DNA from: Luteolibacter pohnpeiensis
GTDB lineage: Bacteria; Verrucomicrobiota; Verrucomicrobiia; Verrucomicrobiales; Akkermansiaceae
Length of the DNA stretch: 64,000 bases
Direction: 5' to 3'
Assembly (NCBI RefSeq): GCF_016595435.1
Contig: NZ_JAENIJ010000004.1
Location: 173,528-237,527 of the forward strand
The notes beneath the pieces were generated by a model. That model searched no databases, had not been told where the DNA came from, and saw only the letters and a list, made by a program, of their open reading frames with translations. A program made the translations under genes and the position numbers. This document shows, piece by piece, positions 32,637 to 41,923 of this stretch; position 1 is the stretch's first letter, and each line of letters starts with the position of its first letter.

Positions 32637-33257
32637 ATGATTTTATACCGCCCAGTCGGCATAGAGGAACTCGCACTTATCTTCGAAAGTGGAATGCGCG
32701 AGTTCCCTCCCCGTTTGCCAGAGCAGCCGATTTTTTACCCAGTCACGAACTTTGGCTATGCGCGACAAATCGCGGAGGGTTGGAATACCAAATCCGGTTC
32801 GAATGCAGGCTATGTTACTACATTTACCGTAGATGACGAATATGCATCCCGATTCGAGCGGCAGATTGTTGGCGGGCGGGAACATGAAGAACTCTGGGTT
32901 CCCGCTGAACAATTGCATGAATTCAATCAGCACATCCAGGGGTTCATAGAGGTCGATTCCTCTTACTTTGGAAACGGCTTCAAAGGGCTAATTTCGAATG
33001 ACCCGAGTGTGTCTTGGAATGATGCGGACGATCAATTTATCTCAATCAACCTGCTATCGGATTTAAGTCGATTTTTCCAAACACCTGGTTTGCGTACATC
33101 CATTTATTGTCACTACCCGTATTGGCGGAATCGCGAATATTCTGATGTCGGCTTATCTCCCAGCGATCACGCCGATCGACTTGAGGCGGTCCAATCCCAC
33201 TGGAACATGACGAATCCCACCTTTCCTCTACCGCGATTGGCCCGGCAACTTGAGTAG
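32637..33257 (+). CDS. ADP-ribosylation/crystallin J1-like protein
   Basis: 206 residues. The N-terminal about 100 residues (YRPVGIEELALI, FPPRLPEQPIFYPV, GYVTTFTVDDEYASRFERQIVGG, ELWVPAEQLHEFN) resemble small proteins annotated ADP-ribosylation/crystallin J1. That name is historical and the biochemical role is not established. The C-terminal 90 residues look unrelated and may be a lineage-specific extension. It starts 33 bp after the dehydrogenase stop; linkage may be accidental. Confidence 0.6.
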   Translation: MILYRPVGIEELALIFESGMREFPPRLPEQPIFYPVTNFGYARQIAEGWNTKSGSNAGYVTTFTVDDEYASRFERQIVGGREHEELWVPAEQLHEFNQHIQGFIEVDSSYFGNGFKGLISNDPSVSWNDADDQFISINLLSDLSRFFQTPGLRTSIYCHYPYWRNREYSDVGLSPSDHADRLEAVQSHWNMTNPTFPLPRLARQLE

Positions 33258-33299
33258 AAGACCATAAAGCTCCAGGTCGTATCCAAGACACGACCGACA

Positions 33300-35363
33300 T
33301 CAAATCGCCACGGAGCCAGGTTCACCTCCGTCGATCACGAGTTTCTGCAGATCGCGATGCCGCCCTTCGAGTGTTGGATCTTCATCCAGCATTCGAGCGG
33401 CAATCGATCTCGCTTCTAACAAGAGGTGTGTATCTCCTAAAAAGTCCGCAAATCGCAAATCACTGAGGCCACTTTGCTCCGTGCCTAAAACATCGCCTGG
33501 TCCACGCAATTTCAAATCCGCTTCCGCGATCGCAAATCCATCAGCGGTTGACTCCAGGATTTTGAGTTTCTCCAAGCCTTCGGGATTCTTTCCATCCGTG
33601 AGCAGAATGCAGTAACCTTTGTGGCCACCTCGGCCAATTCGCCCCCTTAATTGGTGGATTTGCGCAAGCCCGAACCGATCCGCATGGTGAATCATCATCA
33701 CTGTCGCATTTGGAACATCCACTCCCACTTCGATGACCGTGGTAGACACCAATACATGGATCAACCCATCCCGAAAGCGGGTCATGGTCGATTCCTTCTC
33801 TTCAGGTGAAAGTTTTCCGTGTATCAATCCAACTTCAAATCCAGAGAGCCGCTTCGTCCATTTGCCCAATGCCTCGACCGCGGACTCGACTTTCAGTGAT
33901 TCACTTTCTTCGACCAATGGATAGACCAGATAAGCCTGCCGACCTGCATGGAGTTGATCTTTCAAGAATTGAGTCACATCTGTCTGCTTCGGCTTCACAC
34001 GCATCGCAGTGATCACCTTCCCCCTGCCAGCTGGCTTTTCATCTAACAACGAAACATCCAGATCACCATAAACGGTCATAGTCAGAGTCCGTGGGATCGG
34101 AGTAGCTGACATCACCAGCACATCCGGAGCTACTCCTCGGTTGATGAGTGCACTGCGCTGTGCAACGCCAAATTTATGTTGCTCATCAATGACCACAAAC
34201 CCGAGATCATCCATGCCCGCATCCCCAAAAAATAAAGCGTGGGTGCCAATGAGAATCTGTGCCTTTCCTTCGAGTGGCATGAAGGTTTGCTCGGATCGGC
34301 TGCTGGTGTTCAGAGATATTCTCACGCCCAGCGGTTCAAGCCATTTCTTGAACGTCAGATAATGCTGCTCTGCGAGAATCTGAGTTGGGGCCATCAACGC
34401 TGCCTGGCAGCCGGATTCAATGGCCAACAGCATCGCAGCCATCGCTACGAAAGTCTTGCCAGCGCCGACATCTCCTTGGAGCAGGCGATTCATTGGCCGA
34501 GGCTCCCGCATGTCCGCTGCAATTTCCTTAATCGATCTCTTCTGCGCAGCTGTTAGATCAAACGGAAGATTCGCGTGAAATTGCTTTAGCAAAGTCGTCT
34601 TGCGTCCCATCACACGACCTTGCACCTGGGAGTGATGCCGCTTTCTCCACAAAACTTTCAGCTGCAACTCGACAAACTCTTCCAGCGCCAGTCGCCGCCT
34701 GGCTTCAGTTGCTAGTGCTTCATTTTCAGGAAAATGGACACGCTGCACCGCACGGGAACGCTGCAAGCCGACGCCTAGTTCCGCACCTTGATCGAGCTCA
34801 TCAAGTGACACCCTGCGGATGCATCCATAGATCACTTCTCTCAACCGACGCTGGGATATACCTGAAACATTGCGATAGATCGGCACAATCCTCTCCAGGT
34901 GAATGGAATCCTCATCCTCGTCTTCTCGAATAATTTCAAACTCAGGATGCTCCACGATCAAGCGACCACCACTTTCCTTGATCTTACCATACAAGATGAC
35001 GTCGTGACCTACAGCAACGAGCTTCTGAATGAATGGCATGTTAAACCAACGACATGTGACCTTTCCAGAGCCGAATACACCGCCGAGATCATTCATGACA
35101 ACGGCCTCATAGAAACGCTTCCCTGCCCCGAATCGTCTCAATGAGGAATCGACCACCTTCCCGCGCAAACAAACGGGCTTAGCAGTAGCCTGATTTGGAA
35201 AGGCGTCGAAACTACGACGATCTTCGTACCTCTTGGGAATATGGAATAGTAGATTCGATACCTGCTTGAACCCTGAATCCGCCAATGCGAGCGCCTCCTT
35301 TGGCAGGATGAAGTCAAGCGTCGCAAGATGGTCACTGGCGGAGATCACGGTGAATTCAATCAC
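33300..35363 (-). CDS. recG: ATP-dependent DNA helicase RecG
   Basis: Branched-DNA helicase that reverses stalled replication forks. 687 residues, normal length. N-terminal wedge/OB domain (about 60-160); helicase motif I GDVGAGKT (about 298-305), DEQH box in VVIDEQHKFG (about 390-400), SATPIPRTL, and the C-terminal TRG region with GRIGRGGHKGYC. Its start overlaps the upstream DUF971 gene by 4 bp. Last gene of the prc-yggS-DUF971-recG operon. Confidence 0.97.
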   Translation of the reverse strand: MIEFTVISASDHLATLDFILPKEALALADSGFKQVSNLLFHIPKRYEDRRSFDAFPNQATAKPVCLRGKVVDSSLRRFGAGKRFYEAVVMNDLGGVFGSGKVTCRWFNMPFIQKLVAVGHDVILYGKIKESGGRLIVEHPEFEIIREDEDEDSIHLERIVPIYRNVSGISQRRLREVIYGCIRRVSLDELDQGAELGVGLQRSRAVQRVHFPENEALATEARRRLALEEFVELQLKVLWRKRHHSQVQGRVMGRKTTLLKQFHANLPFDLTAAQKRSIKEIAADMREPRPMNRLLQGDVGAGKTFVAMAAMLLAIESGCQAALMAPTQILAEQHYLTFKKWLEPLGVRISLNTSSRSEQTFMPLEGKAQILIGTHALFFGDAGMDDLGFVVIDEQHKFGVAQRSALINRGVAPDVLVMSATPIPRTLTMTVYGDLDVSLLDEKPAGRGKVITAMRVKPKQTDVTQFLKDQLHAGRQAYLVYPLVEESESLKVESAVEALGKWTKRLSGFEVGLIHGKLSPEEKESTMTRFRDGLIHVLVSTTVIEVGVDVPNATVMMIHHADRFGLAQIHQLRGRIGRGGHKGYCILLTDGKNPEGLEKLKILESTADGFAIAEADLKLRGPGDVLGTEQSGLSDLRFADFLGDTHLLLEARSIAARMLDEDPTLEGRHRDLQKLVIDGGEPGSVAI

Positions 35364-35665
35364 TCGTCACCAAGCCCAGCAAGTCGGAGAAGGTACTCAT
35401 AACTGTAGATGCCGGAAGAATGCCCATCTTTCCAAAAAGGCTGGATGGCATAACCCCCAATCACTTGGTAATGACTCATCTCAAAAGCGCCAGGGCCATG
35501 CTCAACAAGCGGCCTGACCACGCGCCCCAAAGCATCCGGCTCGCCCTGGCATTTTGCACACGGACAAGCACGTCGAAGCATTGCCAAAGGGAGATAAACT
35601 TCCGTGGCATCGGAAAATGAAAGGGCGAATTCCTCACCAATAACGACCGCTTGTTCCAATTGCAT
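35360..35665 (-). CDS. DUF971 domain protein
   Basis: 101 residues matching the DUF971 / gamma-butyrobetaine-hydroxylase N-terminal-like domain. It has the YLPLAMLRRACPCAKCQGE segment with a CPCAKC cysteine group that could bind zinc, and the later GGYAIQPFWKDGHSSGIYSYEYL. In bacteria this domain is often free-standing near Fe-S or cofactor genes; its function is unknown. Coupled by a 4-bp overlap to recG and 20 bp downstream of yggS. Confidence 0.85.
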   Translation of the reverse strand: MQLEQAVVIGEEFALSFSDATEVYLPLAMLRRACPCAKCQGEPDALGRVVRPLVEHGPGAFEMSHYQVIGGYAIQPFWKDGHSSGIYSYEYLLRLAGLGDE

Positions 35666-35685
35666 TTATCAAATCAGGTTGCTGA

Positions 35686-36402
35686 CTACCTCGCTCCAAG
35701 TTCTCCATCCACATGGTAGCTTCTACCGCCAAATATCGCAGAACCCACTCGAACATGTGTCGCCCCTTCTTCAATGGCGACCTCATAATCACTGCTCATG
35801 CCCATGCTCAAATAAGGCAAAGTCACGGCAAATTTGGCTTCCAAACCATCTCTGATGTCACGCAATTGCGAAAACCATTTCCGGCTTTGCTCCTTTTGCT
35901 CCGATGCGGGTGGCACTGTCATCAAGCCGCAAATTTGAATCCCTTCAATGGCAAAAACCGATTCTGCCTCACGATCCAGTTCATCGGGTTCGAAGCCGCC
36001 TTTTGATTCTTCACCGCCTACATTCACCTGCAGAAAGACATTTGGCACCACTCCGAGATCCTTTGATACCGAACTGGTGAAGTCGGCCAACTTCAATGAG
36101 TCGATGGCATGAATGGTTGAAAAAGACGAAAGTATCTTTCGAACCTTATTTCGCTGAACCCGCCCGATGAAATGCCAGTCAATCTCTTCAGGCAGGCTAT
36201 CGATCTTGGGTTGTGCTTCCTGCTGTCGACTTTCGCCGAAAGTGAGCTGACCTGCATCATAAGCTTCCCGAATCAATTCAGACGGGAACGTTTTTGAGAC
36301 AGCGACTAGCTGAACGGAATCGGCGGCTCTGCCTGCGATGCGGCAAGCAGCCGAAATCCGTTGTTTCACTTCATTCAATCGCGCAGGTAGACCGTCGCTC
36401 AT
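35686..36402 (-). CDS. yggS: YggS-family pyridoxal phosphate homeostasis protein
   Basis: 238 residues, a single-domain alanine-racemase-like PLP protein with no known catalysis but a role in PLP homeostasis. The PLP-binding lysine lies in LVAVSKTFP (about residue 36). DWHFIGRVQRNK and the C-terminal LSMGMSSDYEVAIEEGATHVRVGSAIFG phosphate-binding segment are typical. Its start overlaps the prc stop by 4 bp. Confidence 0.94.
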   Translation of the reverse strand: MSDGLPARLNEVKQRISAACRIAGRAADSVQLVAVSKTFPSELIREAYDAGQLTFGESRQQEAQPKIDSLPEEIDWHFIGRVQRNKVRKILSSFSTIHAIDSLKLADFTSSVSKDLGVVPNVFLQVNVGGEESKGGFEPDELDREAESVFAIEGIQICGLMTVPPASEQKEQSRKWFSQLRDIRDGLEAKFAVTLPYLSMGMSSDYEVAIEEGATHVRVGSAIFGGRSYHVDGELGAR

Positions 36403-38645
36403 TTCTTGATGACGCCAGCTACATCCCCCGATTGAGTCAAATCCACCAAGTCTTCAAGGATATTCAAAGACTCCCGCTTCACAGGATCCAAGCCAGAAGG
36501 CCAATCTGGAGTGTCGTCGAGCTCTGCTGCTTCATCCTTAGAGCGGCGCATGTAATCCACTTGCGCTGCAGATGGATCATACTCCGGTAATGCAGCTCCA
36601 CTTTCAGCATCATCCAAAGAGAGTTTGAAGAAACGGAAAGTCTTTTTGTCATTCGCAGCAATTTCCGAGAAACGCTTGCGGCGTTCGCTGTTCCGGGTCC
36701 GTTGCTGGGTTTCAGATTCGGTCAGCTCTTTTTCTCGATCTGCCAGATTCAAGGAAACCTTGTTTGCCTCGATTCGCTCCTTCGCTTTGAGGACGTCTTC
36801 GATTACATAACTGAAGTCTTGGTTTTCCTTAACCCGTGCTTGGCTCAGTTCCTTCAATTTCGGAACGAATAGAGCTTCCGCAGGAAGCGGCTTAAAATCA
36901 CTTGCTGGGCGGATTCGATCATGTGGAAGCACGTTGTCCAGATAGGCCTCACCGACATCCAAAGCATCCATCAAACTTGGCAACACCAAATCGGACGCAA
37001 CACCATCCAATTGAGTGGATGATCCAGACGGGCGATAAAATTTCTGAATCGTCACTTTCAATGCACCGGCTTTGTTGCGCACTGAGAATAGCGGCAACAT
37101 GCGGCTGATATCCATTGGCTGCTGCACGGTTCCTTTACCGAAAGTTGATGACTCGCCAACAATGACCGCACGGTTAAAGTCTTGAAGAGCACCTGCAAGG
37201 ATCTCGCTCGCAGAGGCACTGCTCTTGTCGGTCATGACCACCATTGGTCCATCGTAGATCGGATCCGAATAGTCTGCCTCTTTCACTTGGACGACTCCCA
37301 TAGTATTCTTCACCTGAACAACCGGGCCACCGCGTGGAATGAAAAAGCCGGTCATACGACGGACTTCTTCGAGTGATCCACCGCCATTACCCCGCAAATC
37401 GAGCACAAGGCCGTCAATTTTCTCGTCTTTCATGCGACGCAAGATGCGCTCTACATCGACAGAGCAACGGGTGGTGCCTTCATCAAAATCTGCATAAAAC
37501 GATGGCAAGGTAAGCACACCGATACGATGCGGCTGCCCCTTCGAATTTTTCATTTCGATGACGTCACCACTCGCCTGCTCGTCTTTGATTTCGACTTTCT
37601 CACGCTTGATGACGATGATTTTGGTTTCGCCGGGAGCACCTCCAGCAGGTTCTACTTTCAATGCAACTGAGGTGCCTTCTTTACCCCGGATATATTCGAC
37701 CACTTTGTCGATTTTCATGAACATGATATCAATCATGTCCTCTGGTTTTCCTGTGTTCAGGCTATCAACCGCAACCACCCGATCATTCAATTTCAGGGAG
37801 CCTTCGCGATCCGCAGGACCACCGACAACGATTCCCATGATCTTGGTCGCACCATCCTCTTCTGCTCCTAACAAAGCACCAATACCGATCAGCTCATTCT
37901 TCATGGCCGACTTGAACTGCTCCATTTCGCGATCGCTCATGTAGTCGGTATGCGGATCGTAAGTGCGGGCGACAGCACTGAGGAAATAGTTTGCCATATC
38001 CTCATCGTCCACATCGTTGACGCTGCTTTGGAAACGCTTGTAGCGAAGCGAGATTTTCTCTTTGGGATCGCGGTCGTCTTTACCTGGATCCGGCTTCCCT
38101 TGTTCCTTCGCCAGCTTCGTCAGCATTTCGCGGCGGAGCGTTTCGCTGAGTACCGCTTCTTTAATTTGCTTTCTCCAAAGCTCTTCTGCTTCTGCTTTAT
38201 CTTTCGGCCAACTCGCGTCTTTTCGACTGCGTTGGACAAACTCCTCTTTGGTGAAATCGAAACTGTCATCCTTCAATAGCTTCTCAACGAATTCGACCCG
38301 TTCATTCACTCGAGTCTGGAACAGTTTGTAAATCTCGACGGCAACTGGCATACTCTCCTTTTCCAGTAGCATCGTATGAAGCCGATCGCCATATTTGGCT
38401 TTTAGGGTATCGATGTCCTCCTGCGTGAAATACAATTTCACTCCATCAAGATCTTTCAAATAGTCCTCGAGGAATTTTTCACTCAGCTTCGAATCGAAAT
38501 TGAGGCGAGCAAAGTGCGTGTTCTGCAGCATAATCGCCATCTGCTTGCCGACTTCGTTGAAATCAGCCTGCTGAGCGCAAGCGGAACATGAAGCTGCAGC
38601 GATGGATGCGCAGAGCACCATTTTTCGAATTCGAGACCTGATCAT
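36399..38645 (-). CDS. prc: Tail-specific carboxy-terminal processing protease (Prc-like, S41)
   Basis: 748 residues, periplasmic protease. A signal peptide occupies about residues 1-25. A long helical N-terminal domain is followed by a PDZ domain near 250-330 (GIGALLGAEEDG..GPADREGSLKLNDRVVAVD). The S41 catalytic domain has a Ser-Lys dyad, Ser478 in SSASASEI and Lys504 in FGKGTVQQP. A DUF3340-type C-terminus follows. By comparison with E. coli Prc it would trim C-termini of exported proteins and peptidoglycan hydrolases. First gene of a four-gene operon. Confidence 0.93.
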   Translation of the reverse strand: MIRSRIRKMVLCASIAAASCSACAQQADFNEVGKQMAIMLQNTHFARLNFDSKLSEKFLEDYLKDLDGVKLYFTQEDIDTLKAKYGDRLHTMLLEKESMPVAVEIYKLFQTRVNERVEFVEKLLKDDSFDFTKEEFVQRSRKDASWPKDKAEAEELWRKQIKEAVLSETLRREMLTKLAKEQGKPDPGKDDRDPKEKISLRYKRFQSSVNDVDDEDMANYFLSAVARTYDPHTDYMSDREMEQFKSAMKNELIGIGALLGAEEDGATKIMGIVVGGPADREGSLKLNDRVVAVDSLNTGKPEDMIDIMFMKIDKVVEYIRGKEGTSVALKVEPAGGAPGETKIIVIKREKVEIKDEQASGDVIEMKNSKGQPHRIGVLTLPSFYADFDEGTTRCSVDVERILRRMKDEKIDGLVLDLRGNGGGSLEEVRRMTGFFIPRGGPVVQVKNTMGVVQVKEADYSDPIYDGPMVVMTDKSSASASEILAGALQDFNRAVIVGESSTFGKGTVQQPMDISRMLPLFSVRNKAGALKVTIQKFYRPSGSSTQLDGVASDLVLPSLMDALDVGEAYLDNVLPHDRIRPASDFKPLPAEALFVPKLKELSQARVKENQDFSYVIEDVLKAKERIEANKVSLNLADREKELTESETQQRTRNSERRKRFSEIAANDKKTFRFFKLSLDDAESGAALPEYDPSAAQVDYMRRSKDEAAELDDTPDWPSGLDPVKRESLNILEDLVDLTQSGDVAGVIKK

Positions 38646-39052
38646 GAGAGGATAACGGAATAATTTAGGAGATGTTGCAAAAACTTGCCACTCCGTAGAG
38701 CGTTGTCGATGCCGAAAACCTTTTAAGTTTCGAGCAATTCCTAGCGCTTTACTCCGCTATTTGCAATGGCGACTCAAAAAAACACGCACCCGCTTCGGGT
38801 AAAACCAGGTCATCAGCCTCGTTTCGAAGAATTCGTTCAGAAATCAACAAGCTTCAGTCACCAAAATTCGCCATTTCCATCCGCCAGTCTGTAGCGAAGA
38901 CAAACGCTCTAAGTGCCGCCATTACTCATATCAATCGATTCAATCGAGAGAGCCTAATTCTCGACTTTTTCACATTTCACAGACCACACCCTCATAAAAA
39001 TACCCAACTCCCGCAAGTGCAGAAGTTGGGTAAAAGTTTGGAATTAATTCGA
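38646..39052. other. 407-bp intergenic region upstream of prc
   Basis: No open frame of note. It holds the terminator of the polysaccharide export gene at its right end (38996-39031). Near its middle is a small ACCCG/CGGGT hairpin (38788-38800), followed on the minus strand by a T7 run. The rest is expected to hold the prc promoter, but I could not identify -35/-10 boxes with confidence. Confidence 0.5.
38996..39031 (-). terminator. Terminator of the polysaccharide export operon
   Basis: On the minus strand ACCCAACT (39024-39031) pairs with AGTTGGGT (39002-39009), followed by ATTTTT. It lies 21 bp after the stop of the Wza-like gene. Confidence 0.82.
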
Positions 39053-39619
39053 TTAACGTCCGATAAGATTCTTCTGAGGAACTTCAATCGTGTCGCCAGG
39101 CTGGAGTTTGATTTCCATATATTTGGCCTGAGTCAAATCGTATTGCTGTTGTTTCCCGTCACGGAATACTTTCACGCGATACATGCTACCGAATGTTGTC
39201 GGACCGCCTGCCGCTTGGATCGCCTGATAGAGCGTTAAACCTTGAGTGAATGGAGTCGGCCCCGGACGGCCTACAAGCCCGCCAACATGAACCACTTCCT
39301 GGTTGATTTCCTGTGCACTGCTATCAATCACCTGAATGGTAGGATTGCGGTAAATCTTTCCAGACTTATACGCAGCTTCGATTTTACGAGCGAGAGACTC
39401 AGAACTATTTCCGGCCGCCTGCACTGCCCCAATCATCGGCATTGTGACAAATCCGCTTTGAGATACCGGATACATGCCATCAATTTTTGCAGACTCTTCA
39501 ACTGGAACGCCTTTGATCGTTATCTGAATAGCTTTCCCAGATTGAATCTGAGCACTGGCTGGAAGAATTGCCGAAACAATTAATCCAATGATTAGTAGTA
39601 TTTTTTTAGAATTCATCAT
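39053..39619 (-). CDS. Polysaccharide biosynthesis/export protein (Wza-like, short)
   Basis: 188 residues with a signal peptide (about 1-23). A polysaccharide-export domain follows (ISQSGFVTMPMIG-like strand with VPVEESAKIDGMYPVS before it), then one SLBB-type beta-grasp segment (EVVHVGGLVGRPGPTPFTQGLTLYQAIQAAGG) and the closing LQPGDTIEVP. Much shorter than E. coli Wza: no C-terminal transmembrane helix, so the outer-membrane pore may need the separate barrel encoded upstream. Starts 17 bp after the Wzc-like gene. Confidence 0.85.
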   Translation of the reverse strand: MMNSKKILLIIGLIVSAILPASAQIQSGKAIQITIKGVPVEESAKIDGMYPVSQSGFVTMPMIGAVQAAGNSSESLARKIEAAYKSGKIYRNPTIQVIDSSAQEINQEVVHVGGLVGRPGPTPFTQGLTLYQAIQAAGGPTTFGSMYRVKVFRDGKQQQYDLTQAKYMEIKLQPGDTIEVPQKNLIGR

Positions 39620-39636
39620 AATTTATTGGTTATTGT

Positions 39637-41805
39637 TTAATAGAGTTCCGAATCCGTATTCGTATTCGAGCTCACTTTTGCCTTTGAATCAGATGCTTTG
39701 CCTGAACCGGTTGGCGGTCCAACCTGCGCTTCAGCAGGTGCATAATAGGTGTAATAGCTGGTATAATACTGATATTGGCTATCGCTACGAACATCCACAT
39801 TGTTCAACACAACGCCTATCACATTGCCACCAACGTTTTCAACAGCCTGTTTAACACGCATCAGCATGTTTCGTGGCAGTTTCCGATGTTGAACAACGAT
39901 CATAGTGAGATCGACTTCACTTGCCAAAACCGATGCATCACTCACGCCAAGAATAGGAGGGCTATCGACCAAAACCAGATCGAACCGCTGTTTCACATCC
40001 TGAATCAGCTCAGACATGCGGCGTGAGTTGAGAATACCAGCCGCGTCGGATGGTAAGATTCCGGATGGCATGAAGTAGAGATTGTCGACCGGGGTCTGCA
40101 AAATCACATCTTCAAGTGCCAATTCCGTAGTCAGGAAATTGGTCAAACCTACGGAGTTATTGATATCAAAGAAGGTATGAAGTCGTGGACGACGAAGGTC
40201 ACCGTCAATCATCAATGTGGTGTAACCTCCTTGAGCGCAAATATAGGCAAGGTTAACCAAAGTAGTTGATTTACCTTCACCTGCCCCACCGGAAACCACC
40301 GTGATCGAATTATCTTCGGGATTTTTACGATTGAATTCGATGTTGGTTCGTAGGATTCGATAAGCTTCAGCATCAGGGCTCATACCACTTTGCTTATGCA
40401 ATACACCCACATCTTTCGGAATAACAGCAAGAACCGGGACTTGGAGATAACGCTCAACATCTTCCATGCTCTTAACCGAGGTATCCATGTATTCGAGGAA
40501 GAAGGCAATACCAACACCGAAGATCAGACCAACTACAGCACCTAGTGCCAAATTAAGAGTAACATTTGGACTGACAGGCGCACGAGCCAGCACTGGCTGA
40601 TCGTGAATTTCAGTAAGTTCTTCTGTGAGTGAGTTACTAATAGTTTCACCAAGCAACTTCTCCTTCATGCTCTGTAAAAGCTCTTGGTCCGTATTGTAAG
40701 CACGCTTAGCATCTTCGTATGCCTGCCGATCCAAGCTCCGTTGAATAGCTTCTTCTTTCCGGTCATTTTTCAAATTTCCGACTTGTGCCAATTTCGCATT
40801 TGCCAAATCCAATTCAGCCTGGAGAGATTCTCTAAGACTAAGAACTCCTTCATCCAGTTGGAGTTTCATTTCGGACAAAACTTTTTCTTGCGAAATGATC
40901 GTAGGATGAAGATCACCCAACCCATTACTCTTCAGCCCTTCAACTTGGCGCTTTAGTTCCAAATATTGAGGGTATAGTGATTTAATAATATTATCTGGCA
41001 AATTTAGAGCCGAAGCATAATTCAACAATTGATCTTCATTGTAATTCAATAAATTCTTGATTTGGCTTTGAAGCTCAATTTTCTGCTGCTCTAATGTATC
41101 ATAAGAATCATAAGCACTTCTAACAGAAGAATATTCATCAATTCCTCTTTGCGTGAAACTCATACTATCTGCCGAATCTACAATACCCTTTTGTTCAGCT
41201 ATACTTGTAACAACTTTCCGCCGCTCCTCTACTTGATCCTCTTGATCACGAACCGCAGCTTTCAGCTCATGAAGTGCACGTTCAGTAACCCCTCCCTCGA
41301 CTTCCATGCGGTATTCTTTGTAGGCACGTGCAACTTCGGTAGCAATATCCTTTGCATCTTCTCGATTTTGATGCGTGACACTAATAGAGATTAAGTCCGT
41401 TCCTCGGATGTTTTGAGTTTTTACTATACCTCTCAGTATCTGCAGAGCCGATTCCTTATCAACTCCCCAACGATTGCTCAGATCCAGAGAATCCACCACT
41501 TTGCTCAAGACATTACGACTTTTGATTTTTTCGAACTCAGTTTCGAAAAATCTAGGCGTCATCATGGCAGCCCCAGCTCCTTGACTGAAGGCCGGATTGA
41601 TAGGAGAAATCAGCTGACCACGAGGCTTCACTTCCATGGTAGCGAAGCTTTCGTATTTTTTAGGCATCACATAAGTGATCACTGCTGCTGTCATAAAAAC
41701 GAGCAGCAACGTTAAAAGAATGATTCCGTATCGATTTTTGATCACTTGCCAATAATCGACAGCATGAAGCGCAGCTTCACTTTGTTGTGGTGAGGACGGT
41801 TGCAT
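39637..41805 (-). CDS. Wzc-like polysaccharide co-polymerase / tyrosine autokinase
   Basis: 722 residues in the inner membrane, controlling capsule or exopolysaccharide chain length. Wzz domain with the first transmembrane helix at about 27-47, a long periplasmic coiled coil (about 180-390) and a second helix (about 415-440). The C-terminal BY-kinase domain has Walker A GGAGEGKST (about 505-513), Walker A' LMIDGDLRRP and Walker B VLVDSPP. A tyrosine-rich cluster (YQYYTSYYTYY) near the C-terminus is the likely autophosphorylation site. The gene is noticeably more A/T-rich than flanking housekeeping genes. Confidence 0.93.
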   Translation of the reverse strand: MQPSSPQQSEAALHAVDYWQVIKNRYGIILLTLLLVFMTAAVITYVMPKKYESFATMEVKPRGQLISPINPAFSQGAGAAMMTPRFFETEFEKIKSRNVLSKVVDSLDLSNRWGVDKESALQILRGIVKTQNIRGTDLISISVTHQNREDAKDIATEVARAYKEYRMEVEGGVTERALHELKAAVRDQEDQVEERRKVVTSIAEQKGIVDSADSMSFTQRGIDEYSSVRSAYDSYDTLEQQKIELQSQIKNLLNYNEDQLLNYASALNLPDNIIKSLYPQYLELKRQVEGLKSNGLGDLHPTIISQEKVLSEMKLQLDEGVLSLRESLQAELDLANAKLAQVGNLKNDRKEEAIQRSLDRQAYEDAKRAYNTDQELLQSMKEKLLGETISNSLTEELTEIHDQPVLARAPVSPNVTLNLALGAVVGLIFGVGIAFFLEYMDTSVKSMEDVERYLQVPVLAVIPKDVGVLHKQSGMSPDAEAYRILRTNIEFNRKNPEDNSITVVSGGAGEGKSTTLVNLAYICAQGGYTTLMIDGDLRRPRLHTFFDINNSVGLTNFLTTELALEDVILQTPVDNLYFMPSGILPSDAAGILNSRRMSELIQDVKQRFDLVLVDSPPILGVSDASVLASEVDLTMIVVQHRKLPRNMLMRVKQAVENVGGNVIGVVLNNVDVRSDSQYQYYTSYYTYYAPAEAQVGPPTGSGKASDSKAKVSSNTNTDSELY

Positions 41806-41846
41806 GAAAATTCAGGTAAATTGCGACCACCAATGGTCTATTAATG

Positions 41847-41881
41847 AAAAGACTCCCGCAATGGAAAACATTGCGGGAGTC
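41847..41881 (-). terminator. Internal terminator between barrel and Wzc-like genes
   Basis: Perfect 13-bp stem GACTCCCGCAATG (41851-41863) / CATTGCGGGAGTC (41869-41881), 5-nt loop. On the minus strand it is followed by TTTT. It lies 43 bp after the barrel stop and 42 bp before the wzc-like ATG, so it probably limits read-through into wzc. Confidence 0.85.
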
Positions 41882-41923
41882 ATAGTAGAATCAACTGTTT
41901 TTTACAGAGATTAGACCATGAGA

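Noticed and set aside
38646..39052. Possible attachment site or copy of the tRNA-Gly end on the far side of the polysaccharide cluster
   Set aside because: No stretch matching the tRNA 3' end was found by eye.
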